From: Neobacillus drentensis NBRC 102427
GTDB taxonomy: Bacteria > Bacillota > Bacilli > Bacillales > Cytobacillaceae
Assembly (NCBI RefSeq): GCF_001591445.1
Contig: NZ_BCUX01000025.1
Span: 31,724 to 95,723, forward strand
Length of the DNA stretch: 64,000 bases
Direction of reading: 5' to 3'
Shown here: positions 1 through 8,569 of the stretch, one piece after another
How positions within the stretch are numbered: position 1 is the first letter of the stretch
Layout of the letters: each line of letters opens with the position of its first letter
Program-made: the position numbers and the translations under genes
The notes under the pieces: generated by a model
What the model saw: the letters and a program-made list of their open reading frames with translations, nothing else
Database searches by the model: none
Told to the model about the DNA's origin: nothing

Positions 1-170
1 ATGCGGGGTTGGTTAAGGAACGAAAAGCAGGCAGGGAAACAAGGTACAAGCTTGAGCCTGAGCCCTTATATGAATTAAAAGATTGGCTTCAATATTTCGA
101 GTTATTTTGGGAAAATAAATTGTCAGCACTTAGGCTGTTTGTTGAAGCGGATGGAAAAGAAGACGAATAA
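1..170 (+). CDS. C-terminal part of an ArsR-family HTH transcriptional regulator (5' end outside window)
   Basis: Only about 55 C-terminal residues are present, read in the frame starting at base 3 and ending at the TAA at 168-170. The segment has a basic stretch (KERKAGRETRY) like the wing of an ArsR-type winged helix, then LEPEPLYELKDWLQYFELFWENK, which matches the C-terminal helix of YczG/SdpR-like ArsR proteins (a DPEPL..L..WL..YE.FW pattern). These repressors bind DNA as dimers and often control a neighbouring transporter or stress gene. Its inducer cannot be told from this fragment, and the DNA-recognition helix lies upstream of the window. It ends in front of a hairpin shared with the convergent permease gene. 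The family assignment is moderately sure. Confidence 0.6.
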   Translation, partial: AGLVKERKAGRETRYKLEPEPLYELKDWLQYFELFWENKLSALRLFVEADGKEDE

Positions 171-210
171 CATTCTCCCCAATTGATAAGCAATCTGACA
201 AAAGGAATTA

Positions 211-252
211 AAAAAGTGATACCCATATATGCTGGGTATCACTTTTTTTGTT
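211..252. terminator. Bidirectional terminator between the ArsR fragment and the permease
   Basis: Near-perfect stem AAGTGATACCCA / TGGGTATCACTT with a short loop, flanked by A-run and T-run, so it can serve both convergent genes. Confidence 0.85.
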
Positions 253-255
253 TCA

Positions 256-1611
256 TTATACGAGGATTTCATTAACACTCTTTCGTCTAACAATAAAAGA
301 GAGGATGATTAGAAAGCCAATCGTTGCCAAGCTAACGGATGTACCAATTAAATTATTCGGATTAAACACAAATCCAATAAAGATAATACTTAAAGATACA
401 ATTGCAAAGATAGTCGTATAAGGAAACCATTTTACGTTAAAAGCTGGCTTGCTTTTGTAAAGCGGCCTTAATTTAAGCTGGGCCGCACAAATACTAATCC
501 AGATTAACATGACCGTAAACCCTGGTATGGTCATGAGATAACCAATAACCTGACTAGGTGTTAAATAGGCTAAGTAAACACCTGCTAGTATACAAATACT
601 TGTAAGCATAATTCCTGTTAATGGGATTCCTTTTGTAGAGAGTCTTGCTAACCCTTTAGGTGCAACGCCACTTTGTGCCATGGAAAACAGCGTTCTGGAT
701 GTCGCATAGATACCTGAATTTGCTGCCGAAAGCACCGCTGTTAAAAGAACAAAATTCATTATATGTGCTGCTCCCGGTAACCCGGTTGTACTGAAGACCT
801 GAACGAAAGGACTGTCTGCTCCCGTAACCTTGTTCCAAGGCATGAGTCCACAAATGATAAGAATTGGTAAAATGTAAAAAATAATGACACGCCAAACTGC
901 GCCTTTAATAATTTTGGGCAGTACTTTCTCGGCATCTTTTGTTTCAGTAACAGCAACCCCGATTAACTCCGCACCACCATAGGAAAACATAACCACTAAA
1001 AAGGCGCTGAAAGTTCCACCCATTCCGTGCGGGAAAAATCCGCCGTGGGCTGTGTAGTTTGAGAGCGGGTCCCGGATCGAACTTGGAATAATTCCTAATA
1101 GAAGTGAAAAGCCTAAAACGATAAACGCTATTAGAGCAATAATTTTAATTCCAGCAAACCAAAATTCAAGTTCCCCATAATTTTTTACTTGAGTAAAATT
1201 AATTCCTACGATTATAACTGCGCAAAGGAAACTTAGCAGCCATAAGGGTATGGCAGGAAACCAAAATTGCAGAAAACTTCCTGCAGCTAATAATTCAACA
1301 ACTGTAACAAGAATCCAATTGATCCAGTAAAGCCATCCAACGATATATGAAACTTGGAAACCAAATGCCTTGTTTACTAGATGCTGGACGTTTAAATTCG
1401 GAAAAGCAAGCGCCATTTCCCCTAAGGCAGCCATAATGATAAAGAGTAATAGACCGCCAATTAAATAGGCAATTACTACACTCGGTCCGGCAATCGCTAA
1501 TGTATCGGAACTGCCTTTAAAAATTCCTGTACCAATCATACCAGCCAAGGCGATAAACTGGACATGCCTCGGTAATAATCCTTTTTTTAAGTTCTGCTGA
1601 TTATTTTCCAT
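256..1611 (-). CDS. APC-superfamily amino acid permease
   Basis: 451-residue polytopic membrane protein of the amino acid-polyamine-organocation superfamily, a proton-coupled amino acid importer in the plasma membrane. The N-terminal stretch LPRHVQFIALAGMIGTGIFKGSS is the TM1 consensus of the AAT/YbxG-LysP group, where the unwound GxIGTGIF segment contacts the substrate backbone. About twelve hydrophobic segments follow, and the end is short and basic (VRRKSVNEILV). The length is normal for the family. The substrate cannot be read from the sequence. A promoter-like TTGACA with a TAGTAT -10 (16-bp spacer) lies about 80 bp upstream on this strand, followed by an 18-bp dyad motif (1644-1661) that recurs upstream of aroA. 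It stands alone, and its 3' end abuts a bidirectional terminator. Confidence 0.88.
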   Translation of the reverse strand: MENNQQNLKKGLLPRHVQFIALAGMIGTGIFKGSSDTLAIAGPSVVIAYLIGGLLLFIIMAALGEMALAFPNLNVQHLVNKAFGFQVSYIVGWLYWINWILVTVVELLAAGSFLQFWFPAIPLWLLSFLCAVIIVGINFTQVKNYGELEFWFAGIKIIALIAFIVLGFSLLLGIIPSSIRDPLSNYTAHGGFFPHGMGGTFSAFLVVMFSYGGAELIGVAVTETKDAEKVLPKIIKGAVWRVIIFYILPILIICGLMPWNKVTGADSPFVQVFSTTGLPGAAHIMNFVLLTAVLSAANSGIYATSRTLFSMAQSGVAPKGLARLSTKGIPLTGIMLTSICILAGVYLAYLTPSQVIGYLMTIPGFTVMLIWISICAAQLKLRPLYKSKPAFNVKWFPYTTIFAIVSLSIIFIGFVFNPNNLIGTSVSLATIGFLIILSFIVRRKSVNEILV

Positions 1612-1643
1612 GTAATTCCTACCTACTTTTCTTTTTCACTTAG

Positions 1644-1661
1644 ACGCTTTTAAGCGCTAAA
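1644..1661 (-). promoter_or_regulatory. 18-bp dyad motif in the permease leader (copy A)
   Basis: On the minus strand it reads TTTAGCGCTTAAAAGCGT, with arms CGCTT/AAGCG around AA. It lies between the putative promoter and the permease start. The same 18 bases occur at 23739-23756. Function unknown. Confidence 0.4.
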
Positions 1662-1831
1662 GCATTTTTTATATTACTATACTACCATACTATTGAAAAC
1701 TGTCAATTAGTGCTGATGAGCTGGTGTCATTTTCCTTAAGGTTAAAATATTAACGGAAAGAATTTTTTTTGGTTGAAGGAAACTTTGTTTGATATGGCGA
1801 ATATAATAAATTAAGGCAGGAGATGATTAAT

Positions 1832-1966
1832 ATGTTCGTAACCCCTCGATTGCAACGGAGGATTTTCATTTATTCATATGTATTTAGAAAACTAGGCATT
1901 TTAAGTGAACAGGAATATATCAGAATCACTGACAGTATTACTGACCAATTACATGAACACCATTGA
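1832..1966 (+). CDS. Small protein of 44 residues, function unknown
   Basis: ATG at 1832 preceded by GGCAGGAGA at suitable spacing; 44 codons, TGA at 1964-1966, then a strong terminator. The product is basic and aromatic at the N-terminus (MFVTPRLQRRIFIYSYVFRKLG) and ends in an amphipathic segment rich in I, T, D and E and in histidines (QLHEHH). No signal peptide or clear membrane segment is seen. A TATAAT box (1802-1807) lies just upstream but has no good -35. A good ribosome binding site, a -10 and a dedicated terminator make this a likely real gene. I do not recognise the family; a short DNA- or protein-binding adaptor is only a guess. Confidence 0.55.
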   Translation: MFVTPRLQRRIFIYSYVFRKLGILSEQEYIRITDSITDQLHEHH

Positions 1967-1975
1967 TTTTAGACA

Positions 1976-2012
1976 AACAAAAAACACGCGACGGTTTCGC
2001 GTGTTTTTTTAT
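1976..2012 (+). terminator. Terminator of the 44-residue gene
   Basis: Stem AACACGCGA / TCGCGTGTT with a CGGT-type loop, followed by seven Ts. The A-run before it could also let it act on the minus-strand ytzE transcript. Confidence 0.85.
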
Positions 2013-2029
2013 GATATTGTTCTATTTTA

Positions 2030-2251
2030 TTAAGACGACATTTTTACTCTTTTTTGTGTAGTAGTCCATTTTCCGCGGCTTGGGCTAATTACCAAGTCAT
2101 TATAGGCTAAGACATTTAGATCTCGTTGTATGGTGCGAGGAGTGATACCAAATTCCTCTACAAGTTCTTGCGTAGAAACAGTGCCGTTATTGCGGATAAA
2201 CATGTAGATACATTTGATGCGGTTTAACATCCGGTTAGTTGAAGGTTTCAA
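2030..2251 (-). CDS. ytzE: DeoR-type helix-turn-helix protein, YtzE-like
   Basis: 73-residue protein that is almost entirely one DeoR-type winged HTH. The recognition region TQELVEEFGITPRTIQRDLN and the following wing are well conserved, and there is no effector domain. The frame is open further upstream, but I place the start at the TTG at 2251-2249: AGGATAGGGAG precedes it by about 7 nt, and the encoded start (LKPSTNRML) matches my memory of B. subtilis YtzE, a protein of about 70 residues in the same genomic neighbourhood. It presumably binds DNA as a small dimeric regulator; no target is known to me. Upstream in-frame ATGs (e.g. MSARKRK) lack properly spaced ribosome binding sites. Confidence 0.72.
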   Translation of the reverse strand: MKPSTNRMLNRIKCIYMFIRNNGTVSTQELVEEFGITPRTIQRDLNVLAYNDLVISPSRGKWTTTQKRVKMSS

Positions 2252-2506
2252 AGAACCACTCCCTATCCTTTTTTCAAACCCATGGCAATACCCTGCTACC
2301 GACAGCCTATTTGAAGATTCCTCTTCAAGAATATGTAGTTTTCTTTTCCGCGCAGACATCTCCTTTTCATAGATGATTACTGTGGATACAATATGTCTCA
2401 TCTAACCTTATTGTAACCACAAAATCAGAAAATTTCCACCAATATACTTAAATTTACAAAATAATCTTCAAAAATTTACATAAATTGTTCGGATATTTGC
2501 CCTCCT

Positions 2507-2516
2507 TTGCTATACT
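2507..2516 (+). promoter_or_regulatory. Possible extended -10 promoter of dat
   Basis: TTGCTATACT fits an extended -10 (TGN plus TATACT) without a convincing -35, about 120 bp before dat. The rest of the 388-bp gap 2252-2638 is very AT-rich and I see no gene or riboswitch in it. Confidence 0.35.
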
Positions 2517-2638
2517 CTTACTATAGGTTATGGGGTTTAATGTTTGGATTATGACAAATTATTTGAATTTTTAGTTAAATTATTTGATTTTTTTTGAATT
2601 GGCAAGGAATGAATAGATGGTAAAAGGGGAATAGGAGA

Positions 2639-3511
2639 ATGAATTTTGCAATCTTAAATGAGAATATTATTGAGCGTTCAGAAGCAAAGGTTGATGTAGA
2701 AGACCGTGGCTATCAATTTGGCGATGGCGTGTACGAGGTTATCCGTGTCTATAATGGAAAAATGTTCACAGCAACTGAACATCTCAATCGTTTTGAAAAA
2801 AGTTTGGATAGTATTGGAATCACACTTCCATACACGAAAGAGCATTTAACAGGATTACTTGAAGAGCTTATTGCAAAAAATAATCTAAAGTTAGGGACAA
2901 TTTATATGCAGATTACGAGGGGAGTCGCACCTCGTAATCACGCTTTCCCGACGGAAAATATAACCCCGAGTCTTGTAGCCTATACAAAGAAAGTAGCCAG
3001 ACCTTTGGAAAGCTTGAATGCTGGTGTAAGAACAATCGTAACAGAAGATATTCGCTGGCTGCGCTGTGACATAAAAAGTTTGAATTTGCTAGGCAATCTA
3101 TTAGCAAAGCAAAAAGCCGCTGTTGAAGGCTGCTTTGAGGCGATTCAGCATCGCAGCGAAGAAGTGACGGAAGGAAGTTCCTCCAACATCTTTGTCGTTA
3201 AAAACGGCGTTGTCAGCACGCATCAATCGGATAACCTCATTTTAAAAGGGATTACAAAGGATGTCATTTTGCAGGTCTGTACAAACAACAATATCGTGGT
3301 GGAAGAACGAGCATTTACACTTGAGGAATTGGCGAATGCTGATGAGGTGTTCCTATCAAGTACAACTGCAGAGGTCATGCCGATTATTGAAGTGGATAGG
3401 AAGCCTGTTGCGGATGGTTTACCCGGACCTATTACAAGAAAGCTGCAGGAATTATTTGAGCAAGAAATTGAAAAACAATGCGGAACACTTAAGGATAAAA
3501 TTTTTAATTAG
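2639..3511 (+). CDS. dat: D-amino acid transaminase
   Basis: 290-residue PLP-dependent fold-type IV aminotransferase. It interconverts D-alanine/2-oxoglutarate with pyruvate/D-glutamate and supplies D-amino acids for peptidoglycan in the cytosol. The N-terminal DRGYQFGDGVYEVIRVYNG and the IKSLNLLGNLLAKQ block containing the Schiff-base lysine (about residue 146) are typical, as is EGSSSNIFVVKNG in the cofactor phosphate region. ATG at 2639 is preceded by AATAGGAGA. Fold-type IV also includes branched-chain transaminases and ADC lyase, but the Y-x-FGDGVYEVIR start and the length favour Dat. A bidirectional terminator follows directly and separates it from the convergent cysteine synthase gene. 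Confidence 0.92.
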   Translation: MNFAILNENIIERSEAKVDVEDRGYQFGDGVYEVIRVYNGKMFTATEHLNRFEKSLDSIGITLPYTKEHLTGLLEELIAKNNLKLGTIYMQITRGVAPRNHAFPTENITPSLVAYTKKVARPLESLNAGVRTIVTEDIRWLRCDIKSLNLLGNLLAKQKAAVEGCFEAIQHRSEEVTEGSSSNIFVVKNGVVSTHQSDNLILKGITKDVILQVCTNNNIVVEERAFTLEELANADEVFLSSTTAEVMPIIEVDRKPVADGLPGPITRKLQELFEQEIEKQCGTLKDKIFN

Positions 3512-3556
3512 AAAAAAGACGTGAGCACAGAAGTAAAGTGTCCACGTCTTTTTTTG
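3512..3556. terminator. Bidirectional terminator dat / ytkP
   Basis: Stem AAAAGACGTG / CACGTCTTTT with a loop of about 19 nt, A-run before and T-run after. Confidence 0.85.
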
Positions 3557-3557
3557 A

Positions 3558-4487
3558 TTAGAACTGAAACAAGTCACTAGATAAATACCTTTCCCCGGTA
3601 TCGCAGGCAATACAAACAACAACATCATCAGGAGTTAAGCGTTTAGCCACTTCTAGGGCTGCGAAGCAGGCTCCGCCGGAGGATGGTCCGACAAGAATTC
3701 CTTCTTCGGTCGCCAAACGGCGTGCGATATCATAGGCATCTTCATCATTAATTTGATGAATTTCATCATAAACATCTTGATTAAGAATAACTGGGATAAA
3801 ACCTGGGCTAGTCCCAACCAGCTTGTGTTTCCCTGGTTTCCCGCCTGACAAAACAGGTGAGCCCTTTGGCTCAACCACATGAACCGTTAAGTTTTCATAG
3901 TGCTCTTTTAAGGTTTCCCCTGTGCCAGTGATGGTTCCACCAGTTCCAGCTGTGGCAACAAAAGCAGCCAGCGGTTTCCCAATTTCTTTCATTGCTTCGA
4001 TAATTTCAACTGCGGTAGTGAATCGGTGGGCATCCGAGTTTGCATGATTTTCAAATTGCATCGGGACAAAACTATTGGGAATCTCCTTTGCTAATTCGAG
4101 TGCCCTATTTATCGCACCTGGCATTTTCTCATCTCCGGGAGTAAGGACAACCTCTGCGCCGTATGCTCTTAGGATGCTGATTCGCTCTTGTGTCATTGTA
4201 TCAGGCATCACAATAATAGACCTATAGCCTCTAGCCGCTGCATTCATGGCAAGGCCAATCCCTGTATTGCCACTGGTCGGCTCTATAATAGTTGAACCTG
4301 CTGTTAATTTTCCAGCCTTTTCTGCTTCGATAATCATATTAAAAGCTGCCCGGTCTTTTACGCTTTTGCTGGGGTTAAAGTACTCCAGCTTTAAATAAAC
4401 CGCGGCACCGTCTTTTGGTGCTAATCGGTTTAATTTAACTAAGGGTGTATCCCCGATTAATTCAGCGATATTGTTAACTACTTTCAT
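3558..4487 (-). CDS. ytkP: Cysteine synthase family protein (O-acetylserine sulfhydrylase type)
   Basis: 309-residue PLP enzyme of fold-type II. KLEYFNPSKSVKDRAA carries the Schiff-base lysine (about residue 43), EPTSGNTGIGLA is the substrate-binding loop, and GTGGTITGTGETLK is the PLP-phosphate loop. The reaction expected for the family is O-acetylserine plus sulfide to cysteine. Position beside ytlP-ytlR-amyX matches B. subtilis ytkP, a second cysteine-synthase paralogue distinct from the main cysK, so the symbol rests on synteny. Start ATG 4487 has a GGACGGTCCTTAT leader that is only a modest Shine-Dalgarno. No T-box or S-box is visible upstream. It could equally be the main CysK of this strain. 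Confidence 0.85.
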   Translation of the reverse strand: MKVVNNIAELIGDTPLVKLNRLAPKDGAAVYLKLEYFNPSKSVKDRAAFNMIIEAEKAGKLTAGSTIIEPTSGNTGIGLAMNAAARGYRSIIVMPDTMTQERISILRAYGAEVVLTPGDEKMPGAINRALELAKEIPNSFVPMQFENHANSDAHRFTTAVEIIEAMKEIGKPLAAFVATAGTGGTITGTGETLKEHYENLTVHVVEPKGSPVLSGGKPGKHKLVGTSPGFIPVILNQDVYDEIHQINDEDAYDIARRLATEEGILVGPSSGGACFAALEVAKRLTPDDVVVCIACDTGERYLSSDLFQF

Positions 4488-4657
4488 AAGGACCGTCCTT
4501 TCAATACTTGTAGTAAATTCTTAGATTTTAGATTCCTACTTCATCATAAATAAGTTTAAAGGCTTTGTAAAAAAAATCGGTCAATTGTCTGTCTGTTATT
4601 AGATACATTTAGGACAAAATAGACTAAAATTAACTCAGAGAAGAAAGGAACATCACA

Positions 4658-5233
4658 ATGGAACATCGCTCTCATTTTTTCTTTGCCGTAAGAATTCCGG
4701 AACAAACGAAATTAAGGATGCAAGAACATATCGAAAAAATAAAGGAAAAGATCCCATTTAGCCGTTGGGTCCATTATCAAGATTTGCATATAACCTTAGC
4801 ATTCCTAGGCAGTGCTCCACCTGATAAACTTAAACAGGTGGAGAATCAAGTTCAAGAAGCACTTAAAGATGAGCAAGCATTTACTTTGAAAATCAATAAA
4901 CTTGGATTTTTTGGAAGTGTCGACTCTCCGCGTGTTTTTTGGGCTGATACCGAGGAAAGCAAAAATCTGCAATCGATTAGAAAAAAGGTATTTTCCGCTT
5001 GTGAGGAAGCTGGGTTTCAGCTTGAAACAAGACCATTTCGTCCTCATATCACTCTTGCTAGAAAGTGGAAAGGGGAACAATCTTTCCAAAATGAACTGCT
5101 TGGTCTTTGGGATGAATTCCAGCCTGTCCCCCTAACATTCGAAGCAAGTGAAGTAGTGATTTATCAAACACACCTTGATCAAACACCAAAGTATGAAGCG
5201 ATAAAAATATATCCGCTAGTAGATAAAAATTAA
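4658..5233 (+). CDS. thpR: RNA 2',3'-cyclic phosphodiesterase (2H superfamily, LigT/ThpR)
   Basis: 191 residues with the two diagnostic H-x-T-x motifs of the 2H phosphoesterases: LHITLAFLG (about residues 45-53) and RPHITLARKW (about 128-137). The family hydrolyses 2',3'-cyclic phosphate ends of RNA to 2'-phosphomonoesters and may act in RNA end healing. Length and motif spacing fit ThpR/YtlP. The gene starts a rightward cluster: it is followed 15 bp later by the lipid-kinase gene and then amyX. ATG 4658 is preceded by AGAAAGGA. Confidence 0.9.
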   Translation: MEHRSHFFFAVRIPEQTKLRMQEHIEKIKEKIPFSRWVHYQDLHITLAFLGSAPPDKLKQVENQVQEALKDEQAFTLKINKLGFFGSVDSPRVFWADTEESKNLQSIRKKVFSACEEAGFQLETRPFRPHITLARKWKGEQSFQNELLGLWDEFQPVPLTFEASEVVIYQTHLDQTPKYEAIKIYPLVDKN

Positions 5234-5248
5234 CTAAAGGTTGGTCTT

Positions 5249-6232
5249 ATGAAAGAAATTTACTTTATTGTTAATCCAAAAGCCGGCAACGGCCACTGCT
5301 TTACAATATGGGAGAGAGTGGAAAGGCAGCTTAAGGTTAAAAAGGTACCCTATCTTGCTTTCTTTACTGAATATCCAGGTCATGCAAGTATCCTTGCCGG
5401 CCAAATAGCACTAAAGAACTCGGAGCAAAAGATGATCATTGCAGTTGGCGGGGATGGAACGATGCATGAAGTGGTGAATGGTGCAGTGAAGGAGCATCAT
5501 ATTACATTAGGATTTATTCCAGGCGGGTCTGGGAATGATTTTTCAAGAGGATTTCAAGTTCCTGTCGACCCCGTCGAAGCATTAGAGGTGATTCTCCGCC
5601 TGGCAAAACAAACAGGTCAGCCGATTGATGTGGGGAAAATTACCATGAATAATGCCGCTGAGCACTATTTTATTAACAATATGGGGGCAGGATTTGATGC
5701 CACCATTTCCTATGAAGTGAATCAATCCAGGATGAAGGCTATATTAAATAAACTTTCGCTGGGCAGGATGGTTTATGTTTTTTTTCTCTTAAAAAAATTA
5801 TTTACTTATAAAACCTCCACAATTGATTTATCAATTGACGGAGAAAAGCATATATTTGAACAAACATGGTTTGTAACGGTTTCCAATCAACCATTTTATG
5901 GTGGGGGGATGAAAATTGCTCCTGCTGCCGAGCCTGATGATGGATTATTTGATATAACCGTTGTTCAAAGATTATCCAGATGGAAGCTCTTACTTGTTTT
6001 TATCAGTGTGTTTTGGGGGCGTCATATCCATTTTAAAGAAGTAAAAACATATATAGGCAGGGATGTTTCCATCCGGTCCCAGGCAAAACTATTTGTCCAT
6101 GCAGATGGGGAGCATATTGGATTTACACCTTTAAATATCCACCTTCAAGCTAGCGCTTTACAGGTATTAACGAGAAGAAAACGTGCGGAAGAAGTGGAGT
6201 TGAAAGAGAGGGACTCGAATGATTGCTACTGA
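5249..6232 (+). CDS. ytlR: Diacylglycerol kinase-family lipid kinase
   Basis: 327-residue protein of the DagK/YegS/sphingosine kinase family. FIVNPKAGNG at the N-terminus, the nucleotide loop VGGDGTMHEVVNG (about residues 68-80) and PGGSGNDFSRG (about 90-100) are the conserved DAGK catalytic motifs. The C-terminal beta-rich half ends with FVHADGEHIG, the usual DGE signature. It is expected to phosphorylate a lipid head such as diacylglycerol at the membrane inner face. No membrane segment is predicted by eye. Its end overlaps the pullulanase start by 14 bp, so the two are probably translationally coupled, although no functional link is obvious. In B. subtilis ytlR also precedes amyX. Confidence 0.88.
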   Translation: MKEIYFIVNPKAGNGHCFTIWERVERQLKVKKVPYLAFFTEYPGHASILAGQIALKNSEQKMIIAVGGDGTMHEVVNGAVKEHHITLGFIPGGSGNDFSRGFQVPVDPVEALEVILRLAKQTGQPIDVGKITMNNAAEHYFINNMGAGFDATISYEVNQSRMKAILNKLSLGRMVYVFFLLKKLFTYKTSTIDLSIDGEKHIFEQTWFVTVSNQPFYGGGMKIAPAAEPDDGLFDITVVQRLSRWKLLLVFISVFWGRHIHFKEVKTYIGRDVSIRSQAKLFVHADGEHIGFTPLNIHLQASALQVLTRRKRAEEVELKERDSNDCY

Positions 6233-8351
6233 CCGAAATTTCTTTGCCTATCTAGATGAGATGAAGATCATTACGATTCTTCTTCCACTTTCCTACCATC
6301 ACGGTTTGTCATCCTCTTTCTTAATTTCGAGTGATTTTCAAGAACATCCTTTGAAAATCATTGAGAAGATACAAATTGATAATAAAATGAAATATATTTG
6401 TGAATTCTCAAAGGATTACTCCTTTGATAAACAATATATGATTATTGATGAACATGGTGGGAAAACTGACCTGCAAATTGGTGCTGTGATTCGTACGGAA
6501 GCCTTTGATGAGAAATTCTATTATGATGGTAATGACCTTGGAGTTACCCTACATGCTGGGCAAACCCGTTTTAAACTCTGGGCACCTACCGCCACTCAAG
6601 TAAAATTAAAGTTACGGCCTGCTAATAGCAGTTTTTCAGAAATTGTAAAAATGAAACGTGAGGATCGCGGCATATGGTCAGTGACTGTTAACAGAGATTT
6701 AGAATTCTATCATTATAGTTTCCTCATCCTTGTGAATCAAGAATGGCGTGAGGCAGTCGATCCTTATGCTAAGGCGGTGACTGTCAACGGAGAGCTTGGA
6801 GTCATTGTGAGTCTTGAGAAAACACGTAGGCCGCGTCTAGGCTTACCCTCTATTGAAAGTGCTGTAGATGCCATCATTTATGAAACACATATTAGGGACC
6901 TCACCATACACTCCAAAAGCGGTGTACAGAATAAAGGACTTTATCTTGGTGCAGCTGAGCTAAATACAAAAGGGATTGACGGAGAACCTACAGGGTTATC
7001 TTATATGAAAGACTTGGGGATTACCCATATAGAATTCCTCCCCTTCCATGATTTTGCCGGTGTGGATGAACTGAGGCCGAGTAATGAATATAACTGGGGA
7101 TACAATCCGCTCCATTTTAACGCTCCCGAAGGAAGCTATTCAACGAATCCTGCCAATCCCTATTCAAGAATCCTTGAATTAAAACAGTTAATTGATCAAG
7201 TTCATAGTCTTGGTCTTCGAGTAATCATGGATGTAGTTTATAACCATGTTTACATCCGTGAGACTTCCTCCTTTGAAAAGGTGGTCCCGGGTTATTATTT
7301 TCGCCATAATGACATTGGACTCCCTTCCAATGGGACTGGTGTGGGGAATGATATTGCATCGGAACGGAAAATGGTCAGAAAATATATTATCGATTCCATT
7401 TCGTTTTGGCTGAAGGAATATCATATCGATGGATTTCGTTTTGACTTGATGGGAATATTGGATGTACAGACCATGTCTGAAGTAAGGAAAGAGTGCGACA
7501 GACTGTCAAAAGGAACAATAATCATCGGTGAAGGCTGGAGTCTGAACACACCACTTCCAGTCGAGCAGAAAGCAACTATTGCCAATCAGGCAAAGATGCC
7601 AAACATAGCTCAATTCAATGATAGATTTCGTGATTGTATAAAGGGTAGTTCCTTTAATTTATTTGATAAGGGCTACGCTTTAGGAAATGAGCACTACCTA
7701 GAGGCTGCGAATGAGGTAATTACTGGGAGTATCGGTTTCACGACACAGGGGTCGGCTATTTTTCATGAACCGTTCCAATCTGTGAACTATGTAGAATGCC
7801 ATGATAATCATACAATGTGGGATAAACTTCTCGCTTGTCTCCCTGATGCAGATGATTCTTTACGAATCAAATATCATCGTCTCGCCACAAGTATTGTCTT
7901 ATTGTCACAAGGAATTCCTTTTCTTCACAGCGGTCAAGAGTTCTTTCGGACAAAAAAGGGTGATGGGAATAGTTATCGTTCCCCGGATGAAACCAATCAG
8001 CTGGATTGGGAACGAAAGATTTTGTATAAAGAAAACGTAAAATATATTAAAGGGATTATTCAAATCCGTAAAGAGTTTCCTTGTTTCCGAATGAGAACTG
8101 CTGCTGAAATTCGTACAAATATCCGCCAATTACAATGTGAAGTACCGGTGTTGGGATATTTGTTTACCAGAGAGGATGAGATAATCTTATTCATTAACTC
8201 TTCATCCAAGAAGCAAACAGTTTTAATTCCAGATGGGGATTGGGCAGTGATAGCAGATCATAACCAAGCCGAAGTTTCTTCCAAGAAGTTTTTGTCTGGT
8301 GGGGAAATTATTTTGGAACCAGTATCCATTAATGTTTTGCTAAAAAAATAG
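6219..8351 (+). CDS. amyX: Type I pullulanase (alpha-1,6-glucan debranching, GH13)
   Basis: 710-residue cytosolic enzyme that cleaves alpha-1,6 branch points in pullulan, glycogen or amylopectin dextrins. Order: a variable N-terminal domain (1-100), a CBM48/early-set domain (about 105-200; VTLHAGQTRFKLWAPTA), then the GH13 barrel. The type I pullulanase signature YNWGYNP is at about residue 288; DGFRFDLMG carries the nucleophile aspartate, IIIGEGW the acid/base glutamate, and VECHDNHTMWDKL the third carboxylate. No signal peptide, so it is intracellular like B. subtilis AmyX. ATG 6219 has GAGAGGGA upstream inside ytlR. A 13-nt-loop terminator follows. Confidence 0.93.
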   Translation: MIATDRNFFAYLDEMKIITILLPLSYHHGLSSSFLISSDFQEHPLKIIEKIQIDNKMKYICEFSKDYSFDKQYMIIDEHGGKTDLQIGAVIRTEAFDEKFYYDGNDLGVTLHAGQTRFKLWAPTATQVKLKLRPANSSFSEIVKMKREDRGIWSVTVNRDLEFYHYSFLILVNQEWREAVDPYAKAVTVNGELGVIVSLEKTRRPRLGLPSIESAVDAIIYETHIRDLTIHSKSGVQNKGLYLGAAELNTKGIDGEPTGLSYMKDLGITHIEFLPFHDFAGVDELRPSNEYNWGYNPLHFNAPEGSYSTNPANPYSRILELKQLIDQVHSLGLRVIMDVVYNHVYIRETSSFEKVVPGYYFRHNDIGLPSNGTGVGNDIASERKMVRKYIIDSISFWLKEYHIDGFRFDLMGILDVQTMSEVRKECDRLSKGTIIIGEGWSLNTPLPVEQKATIANQAKMPNIAQFNDRFRDCIKGSSFNLFDKGYALGNEHYLEAANEVITGSIGFTTQGSAIFHEPFQSVNYVECHDNHTMWDKLLACLPDADDSLRIKYHRLATSIVLLSQGIPFLHSGQEFFRTKKGDGNSYRSPDETNQLDWERKILYKENVKYIKGIIQIRKEFPCFRMRTAAEIRTNIRQLQCEVPVLGYLFTREDEIILFINSSSKKQTVLIPDGDWAVIADHNQAEVSSKKFLSGGEIILEPVSINVLLKK

Positions 8352-8405
8352 TTTCTTCAGATTTACTTGACGAAAAAAGGTAATTCGAGATAAAATTTAT
8401 TATGA

Positions 8406-8441
8406 TGGCTATTGTGTGCAATGGTTTCAATAGCTTTTTTT
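8406..8441 (+). terminator. Terminator after the pullulanase gene
   Basis: Arms GCTATTG / CAATAGC with a 13-nt loop, followed by seven Ts. Confidence 0.7.
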
Positions 8442-8569
8442 ATTTTAAAAAAATAATAAGCTGTTGATGAAACTGTGGTAATATAAGACCTTCCGGCAAC
8501 ACTGGTTTTACCTCTTAAACAGAAGGGGAATAAGCCCATTAGAACGGCATAAATTGAAGGTGAGCAATT

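Noticed and set aside
2252..2401. N-terminal extension of ytzE starting at an upstream ATG
   Set aside because: The extension has no properly spaced ribosome site and is not DeoR-like; the TTG at 2251 gives the expected length.
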